Both the position numbers and the translations under genes were made by a program. A stretch of DNA of 64,000 bases from Flavicella sediminum (GTDB lineage Bacteria; Bacteroidota; Bacteroidia; Flavobacteriales; Flavobacteriaceae): positions 1-64,000 of the forward strand of contig NZ_VDET01000037.1 in NCBI RefSeq assembly GCF_006381105.1, given 5' to 3'. The notes below the pieces were generated by a model. The model was not told the origin of the DNA. It saw nothing but the letters and a program-made list of their open reading frames with translations, and did not search any database. Positions 51,072 through 60,038 of this stretch are shown here, piece by piece (position 1 is the first letter of the stretch; the number at the start of each line of letters is the position of its first letter).

Positions 51072-52124
51072 CTAAAGACCTAAAATTTTCTTTAATTGTT
51101 CTTTGTCTATATCCGCTCCAGCAAAATCATCAAAAGTTTTTCCTGTAGATTCTATAATATGTTTTTGAATAAAAGGAGCTCCTTCTCTTGCTCCTTGTTC
51201 AGGCGATTTTAAGCAGCATTCCCATTCCATTACAGCCCATAAATCACATTCGTATTTGGTCAATTTAGAAAAAATACTTTTGAAATCTACTTGGCCATCA
51301 CCTAAAGATCTAAATCTACCCGCTCTGTCTTTCCAGTTTTGATATCCTCCATAAACCCCTGTTTTACCAGATGGGTTAAATTCAGCATCTTTTACATGGA
51401 ACATTTTGATGAATTCATGGTAGTAATCAATGTATTTTAAATAATCTAATTGCTGTAGTACAAAATGACTTGGGTCGTATAAAATATTTACTCGATTGTG
51501 TTTTCCTGTAGCTTCTAAAAAACGTTCAAAAGTAATTCCGTCATGTAAGTCTTCACCTGGATGAATTTCATAACAAACATCCACACCTTTTTCATCAAAG
51601 TGATTTAAAATTGGCAACCATCTTTTGGCTAATTCTTCAAATCCCATTTCAACTAAGCCATCTGGTGCTTGTGGCCATGGATACATGGTATGCCATAAAA
51701 GTGAACCAGAAAATGTTGCATGTGCTTTAATTCCTAAATGCTCACTTGCAGTTCCAGAATTTTTTAATTGTTGCACGGCCCATTCTGTTCTTTTCTTTGG
51801 ATTATTTTTACAATGATCTGGCGCAAAATTGTCAAACATTAAATCGTAAGCCGGGTTTACAGCCACTAATTGTCCTTGTAAATGCGAAGCCAATTCTGTG
51901 ATTTCTAAGCCATGTGAATTGACCAAGCCTTTTAATTCGTCACAGTAGGTTTTGCTTTCCGCAGCGGTATCTACATCGATCAATCTTGTGTCCCAAGTAG
52001 GAATTTGAATTCCTTTGTAGCCTAAGCCAGCAGCCCATTTACACATACCATCAAGGGTATTGAAGGGAGCTTCATCTCCGGCGAACTGTGCTAAAAACAC
52101 AGCAGGTCCTTTAATAGTACTCAT
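51072..52124 (-). CDS. Sugar phosphate isomerase/epimerase family protein (TIM barrel)
   Basis: The 350-residue xylose-isomerase-like TIM barrel has probable metal ligands visible in CYEIHPGEDLHDG, ILYDPSHFVLQQLDYL, FHVKDAEF and VMEWEC. It lacks a signal peptide, so it is cytosolic. It lies downstream of a Gfo/Idh/MocA gene and an MFS gene in one minus-strand operon, which suggests processing of an oxidised or epimerised sugar. Confidence 0.88.
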   Translation of the reverse strand: MSTIKGPAVFLAQFAGDEAPFNTLDGMCKWAAGLGYKGIQIPTWDTRLIDVDTAAESKTYCDELKGLVNSHGLEITELASHLQGQLVAVNPAYDLMFDNFAPDHCKNNPKKRTEWAVQQLKNSGTASEHLGIKAHATFSGSLLWHTMYPWPQAPDGLVEMGFEELAKRWLPILNHFDEKGVDVCYEIHPGEDLHDGITFERFLEATGKHNRVNILYDPSHFVLQQLDYLKYIDYYHEFIKMFHVKDAEFNPSGKTGVYGGYQNWKDRAGRFRSLGDGQVDFKSIFSKLTKYECDLWAVMEWECCLKSPEQGAREGAPFIQKHIIESTGKTFDDFAGADIDKEQLKKILGL

Positions 52125-52160
52125 AATTATGGTTATTTTTTAGTAAGTTGGTATTATTTT

Positions 52161-53306
52161 CTAAGCTAATTTTGTCCAGCTAGCATTTTTGTTATTACTT
52201 TCAACGGCAGCGTAAATAAATTGCATACCTCTAATTCCGTCTTCTATCGTTGGATAATCAGGTGTGTCTATTGTTTCTCCATTGTTAATAGCTAGTAAAT
52301 GATTGGCGAAGTTTTTATAAATAGTTGCAAAAGCTTCTAAATAGCCTTCAGGATGTCCGGCAGGGATTCTTGAAACTTCTAAGGCTTCTGGATACAAGCC
52401 ATTTCCATTAGGAGTATAGATCTTAACAGGTTCATCTAACCAGCGTGTAATTAATTGATTTGGATTTTCTTGATGCCATTCCAAACTTCCTTTTTCGCCA
52501 TAAACTTTGATGGCTAAATTGTTTTCTTCTCCTACAGCAATTTGTGAAATAGATAAAGTTCCTTTGGCTCCATTATTCATACGAATCAATACGTTTCCAT
52601 CATCATCTAAAACTCTTCCTTCACCAAAAACACCTAAATCAGCGGCCAATTCTTCAATATGCAAACCGGTAATGTATTCTGTTAAATTTTCAGCGTGGGT
52701 ACCAATATCACCTAAGGCTCCACCAATTCCCGATTTTTTAGGATCCACTCTCCAGGCGGCTTGTTTTTGATCTGTTTTTTCAATAGAAGTCGCTAACCAC
52801 CCTTGTAAATATTGGACTTGTATTTTTCTTATTTTTCCTAAGTCTCCATGGGCAACCATTGCTTTGGCTTGTTTTACCATTGGATTTCCTGTATAGTTAT
52901 GTGTCAATGCAAAGGTTTTGCCAGAAGCATCAATTACTTTTTTCAATGCTAAGGCTTCTTCTAAAGAAAGCGTAACGGGTTTGTCGCAAATTACGTTAAA
53001 GCCATTCTCTAAAGCCATTTTAGCAGGAGGGAAGTGCATGTGATTTGGAGTTACAATGGCAACAAAATCCATGCGTACATCTTCAGGAAGTTCTTTTTCC
53101 TTAAGAATCATTTCTTCATAATTGGCATAGCAACGATCTTCAGCTAAAAATAAATTTTTTCCAGAATTAATCGATTTTTCAGCGGTACTACTAAAAGCAC
53201 CACAAACCAATTCGATCATTCCATCTATAGAAGCCGCTTTTCTATGTACATCACCAATAAATGAACCGGTTCCACCACCGATCATTCCCATTCTTAATTT
53301 TCTCAT
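52161..53306 (-). CDS. Gfo/Idh/MocA family oxidoreductase
   Basis: The 381-residue NAD(P)-dependent sugar oxidoreductase has the N-terminal Rossmann motif MGMIGGGTGSFIGDVH, the CDKPV loop (VICDKPVTLSLEEA), and the catalytic GALGDIGTHAENL segment (Asp and His) in the C-terminal domain. No signal peptide is present. It sits between a TIM-barrel gene and an MFS transporter gene (10-bp gap), so it oxidises or reduces the imported sugar derivative. Confidence 0.9.
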   Translation of the reverse strand: MRKLRMGMIGGGTGSFIGDVHRKAASIDGMIELVCGAFSSTAEKSINSGKNLFLAEDRCYANYEEMILKEKELPEDVRMDFVAIVTPNHMHFPPAKMALENGFNVICDKPVTLSLEEALALKKVIDASGKTFALTHNYTGNPMVKQAKAMVAHGDLGKIRKIQVQYLQGWLATSIEKTDQKQAAWRVDPKKSGIGGALGDIGTHAENLTEYITGLHIEELAADLGVFGEGRVLDDDGNVLIRMNNGAKGTLSISQIAVGEENNLAIKVYGEKGSLEWHQENPNQLITRWLDEPVKIYTPNGNGLYPEALEVSRIPAGHPEGYLEAFATIYKNFANHLLAINNGETIDTPDYPTIEDGIRGMQFIYAAVESNNKNASWTKLA

Positions 53307-53316
53307 TCTCTACGTA

Positions 53317-54486
53317 TTAATTTTTTACTTCTTTTCTTTTTTTCATGTACATACTCAATCCTAAAAAACAAACTATTAGAATTGCCGGTAATATAGACAT
53401 GGTTCTTAAGGCTTCAGTAGCATTTGCATTGTCCATTAAATGCCCCATAATAGGCAATACAATAGAAACAGATAACATTCCTGCTCCTCCCATAATAGAC
53501 ATTCCTAAGGCACCGGTTTCTGGTAAATATTCAGCAACAAAACCAATCATAGTTGGCCAGAAAAAAGTAACACCAACAGCAAAAACAGCTGCTGCAACAA
53601 AGGTCATTCCTCCACTAGTTATGGTTAATAACCAAAGTCCTGCTAAAGTAAAAATAGCTGAATACAAAAGCATTCCTGCAGGTTTTAGCCTATGTACTAC
53701 TTGTCCTGCCGACAATCTACCCAAAGCCATAATTCCATTAATAAAAGCCAAAACTAACAAAGGTGCGGCTACGGATGTTTTTAATAAAGATTCTATTCTT
53801 TGTGTAGTTCCTAGTTCTGATGCTGCTGTTAAAAACATACAAAAAACCATAAATAAGAACAAAGGTTTTCCTAGGCTGGCAAACATTTTACTTGTGCTAA
53901 TTCCCAATTGGACTCTTTCTGTAACGGGGAATTTTTGTCCGTAAAACAAAACTCCATAAATAATTACAGGAACAAATAGGGTAGCAACCATAGCTTGCCA
54001 AGGTAATCCCATAACATCCATGATTAAATAACCTACTAAGGATCCAATTACAATTCCTCCAGGGAACCACACATGAAAACGATTCAACATTTTGGTTTTG
54101 TTATCGGTATACATAGAAGCAACCATCGGATTTAGAGCGGCTTCCACCATTCCGTTTCCAATACCTACAAATAAGGTAGCAATAAATAAGGAAGTCATGG
54201 TATCAGCCATTAAGGTCAATACAATACCAATGGCATGTGTAATAAAGGCTATCCAAGTAATTTTTTTTATTCCCAACGAATCTACCAACGGGCCACCAAT
54301 AATCATGGCCAAAGTGAATCCCCAAAAAGCAGGTGTAAATGCATACCCAATTTGTTCTAGTGTCAATCCGGCTCCATCGGGTCCGAATACGGTTTCCAAT
54401 CTAGCACGAATAGCAAAGGTCATAGCTGTCGTAATTAATGCAAGACAGCTTGCAAGAAATAATCTGTTTTTGTTGATAGTTTCCAT
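53317..54486 (-). CDS. MFS transporter, sugar type
   Basis: The 389-residue protein has 12 hydrophobic helices. Motif-like loops between TM2 and TM3 (GGPLVDSLGIKKI) and the FucP-like features GNGMVEAALNPMVASMY and RFHVWFPGGIVIGSLVG suggest a sugar:H+ symporter of the fucose/glucose type. It is the first of the co-transcribed sugar genes after the TAT-secreted protein gene (30-bp gap). Confidence 0.88.
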   Translation of the reverse strand: METINKNRLFLASCLALITTAMTFAIRARLETVFGPDGAGLTLEQIGYAFTPAFWGFTLAMIIGGPLVDSLGIKKITWIAFITHAIGIVLTLMADTMTSLFIATLFVGIGNGMVEAALNPMVASMYTDNKTKMLNRFHVWFPGGIVIGSLVGYLIMDVMGLPWQAMVATLFVPVIIYGVLFYGQKFPVTERVQLGISTSKMFASLGKPLFLFMVFCMFLTAASELGTTQRIESLLKTSVAAPLLVLAFINGIMALGRLSAGQVVHRLKPAGMLLYSAIFTLAGLWLLTITSGGMTFVAAAVFAVGVTFFWPTMIGFVAEYLPETGALGMSIMGGAGMLSVSIVLPIMGHLMDNANATEALRTMSILPAILIVCFLGLSMYMKKRKEVKN

Positions 54487-54516
54487 TTTTTTTAGATTTA
54501 GTTTAAGGTTTAGTTT

Positions 54517-55440
54517 TTATGAAATTTGATTTCCTACTTTTATAAGTAGGTCACGGGTTAATTCAATTCCTTTGTATTCAGAAACATTGGCACCTTCGTA
54601 TTCAATACCTACAAAACCAGTATAGCCAACTTCTTTTACCATTTTCATTACTTTTAAATAATCGGTTTCAATTTCGTTACCTAAGCTGTCAAAATTTCTT
54701 GACTTGGCACTTACGGCTTTTGCAAAAGGCAGCAATTCTTTCATTCCTACATAGCGGTCATAATCTTCCATGCAGTTTTTTGCGATGTCTTTTTTGATGC
54801 AAAAATTCCCGAAATCGGGCAAAGTACCACAATTGGAATTTTGTATTTGAGAAAATACGCCATGCATCCAAGCTCCATTGGAAGAAAATCCTCCATGGTT
54901 TTCTACCAAAACATTGATCTTTGCCTGTTTGGCATAATCTGATAATTTCGTTAAGGAATCTATAGCTGCTTTTGTAGCTTCAGTTTTGTCAATACCTCCT
55001 GCTAAATTTACACGAATGGCATGACAGCCTAAGTGATGTGCCGCATCTACCCACTTGTAGTGGTTTTCAATTGCTTTTAATCTTTCTGATGTTTCATGAT
55101 GCGCCATAGAACCTTCTCGGTCTATCATAATAAGTACATTGTCAACACCTTCTGATTTTGCTCTCGAATTCATTTCATTTAAGTAAGAAATGTCTTTTGC
55201 TTTTTTAAAGAAAAAACCATTGACATATTCCACACCTTCACAACCAAATTTTCGAGCTGTGGCCGCAAAATCCAAATGATCCATTTCTTTTTTCTTAAGC
55301 ATTCGGTGCAAGGACCATTCAGCTAATGAGATTTTAAAAAATAATTCTTTTTCCTTTGGAGAACAAGCAGCGGTTAATCCTAAGATAGATAAGGCTGTTC
55401 CTGTTTGAGCAGTTTTGACAATAAAATCTCTTCGATTCAT
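54517..55440 (-). CDS. TIM-barrel epimerase-like protein with TAT-type signal
   Basis: The 307-residue protein has a twin-arginine signal (NRRDFIVKTAQTGTALSILGLTAAC) with a lipobox-like AAC, so it may be a periplasmic lipoprotein. The mature part is a sugar phosphate isomerase/epimerase-like TIM barrel (VLVENHGGFSSNGAWMH, LPDFGNFCI, FVGIEYEG). The frame extends to 55458, but the ATG at 55440 (MNRRDF) places the RR motif correctly. It is the first gene of the minus-strand sugar operon and is divergent from the ebo region. Confidence 0.88.
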   Translation of the reverse strand: MNRRDFIVKTAQTGTALSILGLTAACSPKEKELFFKISLAEWSLHRMLKKKEMDHLDFAATARKFGCEGVEYVNGFFFKKAKDISYLNEMNSRAKSEGVDNVLIMIDREGSMAHHETSERLKAIENHYKWVDAAHHLGCHAIRVNLAGGIDKTEATKAAIDSLTKLSDYAKQAKINVLVENHGGFSSNGAWMHGVFSQIQNSNCGTLPDFGNFCIKKDIAKNCMEDYDRYVGMKELLPFAKAVSAKSRNFDSLGNEIETDYLKVMKMVKEVGYTGFVGIEYEGANVSEYKGIELTRDLLIKVGNQIS

Positions 55441-55544
55441 AGATTGGGTTTTACACAAATTTAGAAAATGGTTTTTCCTTTCCTGTTTATATTTAGTCAG
55501 TGAAAGAATTTGAACATTTGTATGCGCTAAAAAAATTAATTTTA

Positions 55545-55558
55545 TTGTAATATTACAA
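55545..55558. promoter_or_regulatory. 14-bp perfect palindrome upstream of the TMEM220-ebo operon
   Basis: TTGTAATATTACAA is a perfect palindrome 26 bp before the ATG at 55585, in the 144-bp gap between two divergent operons. It is a good candidate operator, although AT-rich palindromes also arise by chance. Confidence 0.45.
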
Positions 55559-55584
55559 AATATAGTTTTTTAAAATAAGTACAC

Positions 55585-55974
55585 ATGGCATATGTAGAAA
55601 GAGAGAACAAAACAAGAAGAATAACGAACCTCATTTTAGGAGCATTGTTTGCCCTTTTTGCTTTGGTTCAATTAAATGATCCGGATCCTATTCAATGGGT
55701 GTTGTTATATGGAGTGGTTGCGGTAATTTCGTTTGTAGCAAATTATACAACAATTCCAAAGTTGTTGATTTGGATATTATTTATTGCGTATTTAATTTAT
55801 GCAGGAACCTATCTTTCTTATTTTTTAGATTGGTTGGATATTGATAAGAAAACTGAACTTTTTGGAAAAATGGTTTATGAAAAACCTTACCTAGAAGGAA
55901 CTCGTGAATTTTTAGGTTTATTGATTGCCGCGGCAGGGTTGTTGTACCAACTAAAAGAAAAAACAAAAAGGTAA
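55585..55974 (+). CDS. Transmembrane 220 family protein
   Basis: The 129-residue membrane protein has four hydrophobic helices (LILGALFALFALVQL, WVLLYGVVAVISFVANY, LLIWILFIAYLIYAGTYL, FLGLLIAAAGLLYQ) and the NDPDPIQWV motif of the TMEM220 family. Function unknown. It precedes eboA by 24 bp and may belong to the same transcript. Confidence 0.88.
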   Translation: MAYVERENKTRRITNLILGALFALFALVQLNDPDPIQWVLLYGVVAVISFVANYTTIPKLLIWILFIAYLIYAGTYLSYFLDWLDIDKKTELFGKMVYEKPYLEGTREFLGLLIAAAGLLYQLKEKTKR

Positions 55975-55998
55975 TTACTTATTTTATAGTATAGTTTT

Positions 55999-56799
55999 AT
56001 GATTACAAAAGTGGAGCAGCAGAATTTTATAGAGATTGCTAAAACGAAATTATCGGATATAGAGAGCAATTGGCTGCAACAAAAAGGAACTAGTGTATCT
56101 GCTCAAGAGTTTGAAAAAAAATTCCCGATAGTTTTTAGTTTGGTAGCTCGTTTTATAAAGAAAGAGGAAGTAGTTTGGTTAGAACAGGAGTTATTAACGC
56201 TAGAAACTATATATCCTGGTTTTTCTAAAGGAGTTTGGACAAAACAAGATTTAGCTAGGGTAGTTTTAATGCTGACATTAAATACCGATACTAACAAAGC
56301 TCGTATTTCTTCACTTTTTGAAACTGCCGAAGTGTTTGAACTAATAGCCTTATACAAAGGATTGTATTTGTTGGAAAATGCTAGCGAATTTAAAGCGCAT
56401 TTTGAGGAAGGAATTCGAACCAATATGATGAATGTTTTTGAAGCTCTTTCGGCAGGAAATCCTTTTGCTAAAAAGTACTTGTCAGAAGCTGGTTGGAACC
56501 AATTGATTTTAAAAACATTATTTGTCGAACAGAAATTATACAAGGTTGAAGGAATTGATGCAGGAAAGAATGAAAACCTAGCCAATATGTTGCAAGATTT
56601 TGTCAAAGAACGATGGGCAGCAGGTAGAAGTGTTTCTCCGGAAATGTGGAGAATGCTCTATGGTTTTTTAAGAGAAGACGTAAAAACATTAATTGGCAAA
56701 AGAAATTTTGAAGGGAAAGAAAAAAAAACAATTGATTGTGTATTGACACAAAATGAGCAATTGAATACGAGTGAATTTTGGAATGCAATAGGAAAATAA
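55999..56799 (+). CDS. eboA: EboA domain protein
   Basis: The 266-residue cytoplasmic helical protein is recognised by its position at the head of the ebo cluster and by its EboA-like pattern (VFSLVARFIKKEEVVWLEQELLTLETIYPGFSKGVWTKQDLARVVLML, NMMNVFEALSAGNPFAKKYLSEAGWNQLILKTLF). The ebo genes are known to be required for translocation of small-molecule precursors to the periplasm in cyanobacterial scytonemin synthesis. The role of EboA itself is unknown. It is 14 bp before the TatD-like gene. Confidence 0.88.
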   Translation: MITKVEQQNFIEIAKTKLSDIESNWLQQKGTSVSAQEFEKKFPIVFSLVARFIKKEEVVWLEQELLTLETIYPGFSKGVWTKQDLARVVLMLTLNTDTNKARISSLFETAEVFELIALYKGLYLLENASEFKAHFEEGIRTNMMNVFEALSAGNPFAKKYLSEAGWNQLILKTLFVEQKLYKVEGIDAGKNENLANMLQDFVKERWAAGRSVSPEMWRMLYGFLREDVKTLIGKRNFEGKEKKTIDCVLTQNEQLNTSEFWNAIGK

Positions 56800-56813
56800 A
56801 ATAAATAGAAAAA

Positions 56814-57713
56814 ATGAAGTATATAGATCCGCATATTCATATGGTTTCAAGAACCACAGATGATTATGAAGCAATGCAAGCAGCAGGAATTGTTGCTGTT
56901 ATAGAACCTGCATTTTGGTTAGGGCAACCTCGTACAAATGTAGGGTCTTTCAAAGATTATTTTAGTACGCTTGTAGGTTGGGAGCGTTTTAGAGCTTCAC
57001 AATTCGGAATCAAACATTATTGCACCATGGGATTGAACTCAAAGGAGGCGAATAATGAAGCGATGGCAGAACAAGTAATGGAATTGTTACCACAGTTTAT
57101 AGCCAAAGAAGGCGTTGTTGCCATTGGAGAAATTGGTTATGACGACCAAACAGCATTAGAAGATAAATATTTTAGAATTCAATTAGAAATGGCAAAGGAA
57201 TACGATTTGCCTGTTTTAGTACACACACCACATAGAGATAAAAAACAAGGTACTTTACGAAGTATGGATGTGGTAAAAGAACACGGAATTCCACCACATT
57301 TGGTGTTGATAGACCACAACAATGAAGAAACGGCTAAGGCTGTTTTGGATCAGGGATTTTGGGCTGGTTTTACCATCTATCCAAAAACTAAAATGAGTAA
57401 AAAACGTATGGTTGCTGTTGCACAGCAATATGGTTCGGCAAAAGTTATTGTTGATAGTTCAGCAGATTGGGGAGTTAGTGATCCTTTATCGGTTCCTAAA
57501 ACAGCTGCTTTGATGTTGGAAAACGGGGTGTCTAAAGCGGATGTTGAAAAAATATGTTATCAAAATGCCTTGTCTTTTTACGGGCAAAGCGGACAATTTA
57601 ACGAGGCTGATTGGAACCAAGAACTGACAGTTGATCAAGCCGATTTACATTTAGGAAACAGTGTGTTAAGAGGTCAGCAAGCTGAAAAATTAAGTTTTAA
57701 GAAAGAAAATTAG
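56814..57713 (+). CDS. eboB: TatD-family hydrolase of the ebo cluster (EboB)
   Basis: The 299-residue TIM-barrel metal hydrolase has the N-terminal HxH motif (DPHIHMVSR, His7 and His9), VVAIGEIGYDDQ with the metal-binding Glu, PVLVHTPHRDK with a further His, and DSSADWGVSDP with the catalytic Asp. It resembles TatD nucleases, but the cluster context suggests a hydrolase for a small metabolite. Its stop shares one base with the GTG start of the prenyltransferase gene. Confidence 0.88.
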   Translation: MKYIDPHIHMVSRTTDDYEAMQAAGIVAVIEPAFWLGQPRTNVGSFKDYFSTLVGWERFRASQFGIKHYCTMGLNSKEANNEAMAEQVMELLPQFIAKEGVVAIGEIGYDDQTALEDKYFRIQLEMAKEYDLPVLVHTPHRDKKQGTLRSMDVVKEHGIPPHLVLIDHNNEETAKAVLDQGFWAGFTIYPKTKMSKKRMVAVAQQYGSAKVIVDSSADWGVSDPLSVPKTAALMLENGVSKADVEKICYQNALSFYGQSGQFNEADWNQELTVDQADLHLGNSVLRGQQAEKLSFKKEN

Positions 57714-58618
57714 TGAGTACTTATAAAGTGAGGTGGTTTGCCAAATTGCAATTAATGCGTCCTGCAAATATAGTTACTTCGGTGGCTGATATTATTGCAG
57801 GTATTGCTATTGCAGGTTTTTTAAATCAAGATGTTTTTAACAATGATCAATGGTTTTCAATCTTATTGTTAATCATTTCTACGTGCGGATTGTATGGTGG
57901 TGGTATTGTTTTTAATGATGTTTTTGATTTTGAACAAGATAAAATTAATCGACCAGAAAGAGTAATTCCAAGCGGTCGGTTGACTTTAAGGCAAGCAAAA
58001 ATATTGGGAATGCAACTGTTTTCAGTAGGTGTTTTTGCAGCGTTTTTAGTTTCAATTCTTTCTGGAATTTTGTCTATAGTCGTTATGCTATTGGCACTGT
58101 TGTATGATAAATACAGTAAGCATCATAAATTATTGGGGCCTATAAATATGGGCATGTGTCGAGGAGGGAATCTTATTTTAGGTATGAGTATTTCTTCGGA
58201 ACTTTCAATGAATTACTGGCTTATAGGTGTTTTACCTGTGTTATTTATTTCAGCAATTACGCTCACTGCTCAAAAAGAAGTCAAAGGAAAAAATAAACTG
58301 GCCATTGCATTTGCCATTGTTTTGGATCTTTGTGTGGTTGCGGGTTTTTTAGTCATGCACCATTATTTTAATTTATCACTCATCAATGCCATCGGTTTTC
58401 TTATCTTGTGGTTTGGAATGAATTTCTATGCCAAGCTAAAAGCAATATTTTCTAATAAACCTGAAAATATTATGAAAGCAGTAAAAATGGGAATACTGTC
58501 TTTAATTCCACTAAATGCCACCTATGTTGCCGGATTTTCTTCGGTTAAATTTGCGGTGTTACTTTTGTTGCTTTTGCCAATTTCAATGTTTTTGGCGAAA
58601 AAATTTCCTGTTACTTAG
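57713..58618 (+). CDS. eboC: UbiA-like prenyltransferase EboC
   Basis: The 301-residue integral membrane protein has about eight helices. The first Asp-rich motif NDVFDFEQDKINRPERVIPSG (NDxxDxxxD) matches UbiA enzymes; the second, DKYSKHHKLLGPINMGMCRG, is weaker. It starts with GTG at 57713, overlapping the eboB stop; no better ATG is close to the conserved N-terminus. It probably prenylates an intermediate, making the product membrane-soluble. Confidence 0.9.
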   Translation: MSTYKVRWFAKLQLMRPANIVTSVADIIAGIAIAGFLNQDVFNNDQWFSILLLIISTCGLYGGGIVFNDVFDFEQDKINRPERVIPSGRLTLRQAKILGMQLFSVGVFAAFLVSILSGILSIVVMLLALLYDKYSKHHKLLGPINMGMCRGGNLILGMSISSELSMNYWLIGVLPVLFISAITLTAQKEVKGKNKLAIAFAIVLDLCVVAGFLVMHHYFNLSLINAIGFLILWFGMNFYAKLKAIFSNKPENIMKAVKMGILSLIPLNATYVAGFSSVKFAVLLLLLLPISMFLAKKFPVT

Positions 58619-58641
58619 AATTTTATAAGTGAATTATATTT

Positions 58642-59787
58642 ATGCAAATAGTTAAAAAAATACAACAACAAGTCCAAGTGACTGTTGAGTTTGAACTGCT
58701 TTTTACAAAGCACTTGTTTCATTGTGAAAATGAAGTTTTAAAGCAGGTGCTTCAAGCAGAGTCTGGGCAGCAAGCAAAGGCTATTGTAATTGTAGATAAA
58801 GGAGTAAGTGCTGCCGATAAAAATTTAATAGAAGCGATCAAAAATTATTTTTTCACTCATAAAAACACGCTACAACTTTGTGGAGAGGTGTTGGAAGTGC
58901 TTGGCGGAGAAGCCGTTAAAAATAATAAGGATGCCGTTGACGCGGTGTTAGATTTGGTAAATATACATGGAATTGATAGACACTCTTATGTCATTGCTAT
59001 TGGAGGTGGTGCTGTATTAGATGCAATCGGATTTGCTGCTTCAATTGCTCACAGAGGTGTTCGATTGGTGCGTGTTCCAACCACAGTGCTGTCACAAAAC
59101 GATTCTGGTATTGGTGTCAAAAATGGAATTAATTATTTTGGAAAGAAAAATTTTATGGGAAGCTTTTCTGCTCCCTATGCTGTTATAAATGATGCTGCTT
59201 TTTTAGAAACTCTACATATTCGCGATTGGCGATCTGGTATTTCTGAAGCTATAAAAGTAGCATTGATAAATGACTATTCTTTTTTTGAATGGATTGAAGA
59301 AAATGCCTTGTTGTTAAATAGGCGGAATGCATCGGCAATGGACGAATTGATTTTTCGTTGTGCAAAGATGCATATGGATCATATTCGATGTTCGGGTGAT
59401 GCTTTTGAGCAAGGTTCTTCAAGACCTTTAGATTTTGGACATTGGGCAGCTCATAAGTTAGAGCAGCTATCTAATTTTGAAGTCAAGCATGGAGAAGCTG
59501 TGGCCATCGGGATTGCTTTGGATAGCACCTATTCTTATTTAAAAGGATTTATTAATGTAAAGGATTTACATAGAGTTTTAGATTGTATTTTAAATTTAGG
59601 TTTTTTAATTACCTATCCAAATTTCGATAAGGAGGTTTTAAAAGGTTTAGAGGAGTTTCGTGAACATCTTGGAGGTAGGTTGACAATTATGTTGTTGGCA
59701 GGTTTAGGAAATGGTTTTGAGGTGAATGAGATGGATGAAACTTTGGTTTTAGAAGCCATTCAGTATATGTCGAATTATAAAAAATAA
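58642..59787 (+). CDS. eboD: 3-dehydroquinate synthase-like cyclase EboD
   Basis: The 381-residue protein of the sugar-phosphate cyclase superfamily has the NAD-binding GGGAVLDAIG (121-130), VPTTVLSQNDSGIGVKNGINYFGKKN, and likely zinc ligands E202, H267 and H283. It could be a DHQ synthase, an EEVS/DDGS-like sedoheptulose-7-phosphate cyclase or an EboD-specific enzyme. Its location inside an ebo cluster, not an aro operon, supports a specialised product. The next 251 bp hold a terminator-like hairpin and a possible promoter. Confidence 0.9.
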   Translation: MQIVKKIQQQVQVTVEFELLFTKHLFHCENEVLKQVLQAESGQQAKAIVIVDKGVSAADKNLIEAIKNYFFTHKNTLQLCGEVLEVLGGEAVKNNKDAVDAVLDLVNIHGIDRHSYVIAIGGGAVLDAIGFAASIAHRGVRLVRVPTTVLSQNDSGIGVKNGINYFGKKNFMGSFSAPYAVINDAAFLETLHIRDWRSGISEAIKVALINDYSFFEWIEENALLLNRRNASAMDELIFRCAKMHMDHIRCSGDAFEQGSSRPLDFGHWAAHKLEQLSNFEVKHGEAVAIGIALDSTYSYLKGFINVKDLHRVLDCILNLGFLITYPNFDKEVLKGLEEFREHLGGRLTIMLLAGLGNGFEVNEMDETLVLEAIQYMSNYKK

Positions 59788-59937
59788 CGGAAGTTCTAGA
59801 GTTTAGGTCGAGCATTATTGAGCAATAAAAGATTTTATTTTCAAGATAGAAACGTAGTTTTTGAGACCTCATTTTTTAGCAACTTTTTAATAAATGATAA
59901 GAAATTATAAGCAAAAGAGAATCCTTATGTTAATTCT

Positions 59938-59970
59938 GATCTAACAGGTTTTTAAAAGCTGTTAGGTCTT
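59938..59970 (+). terminator. Terminator-like hairpin between eboD and eboE
   Basis: Stem GATCTAACAG / CTGTTAGGTC (one G-U pair) with an 11-nt loop, then TTTT. It lies 150 bp after eboD and 70 bp before eboE; the rest of the 251-bp gap has no gene. A TATTTGT sequence near 60014-60020 may be part of a separate eboE promoter. Confidence 0.6.
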
Positions 59971-60038
59971 TTATGAGCGTAAAATAGATTCTGTTGAATT
60001 GTTGGTAATTAAGTATTTGTCAAGAAAAAAAATAAATT

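Noticed and set aside
53345-53944. 199-codon plus-strand ORF antisense to the MFS gene
   Set aside because: The MFS protein on the minus strand has clear transmembrane and family features. The antisense reading is a by-product of its codon usage.
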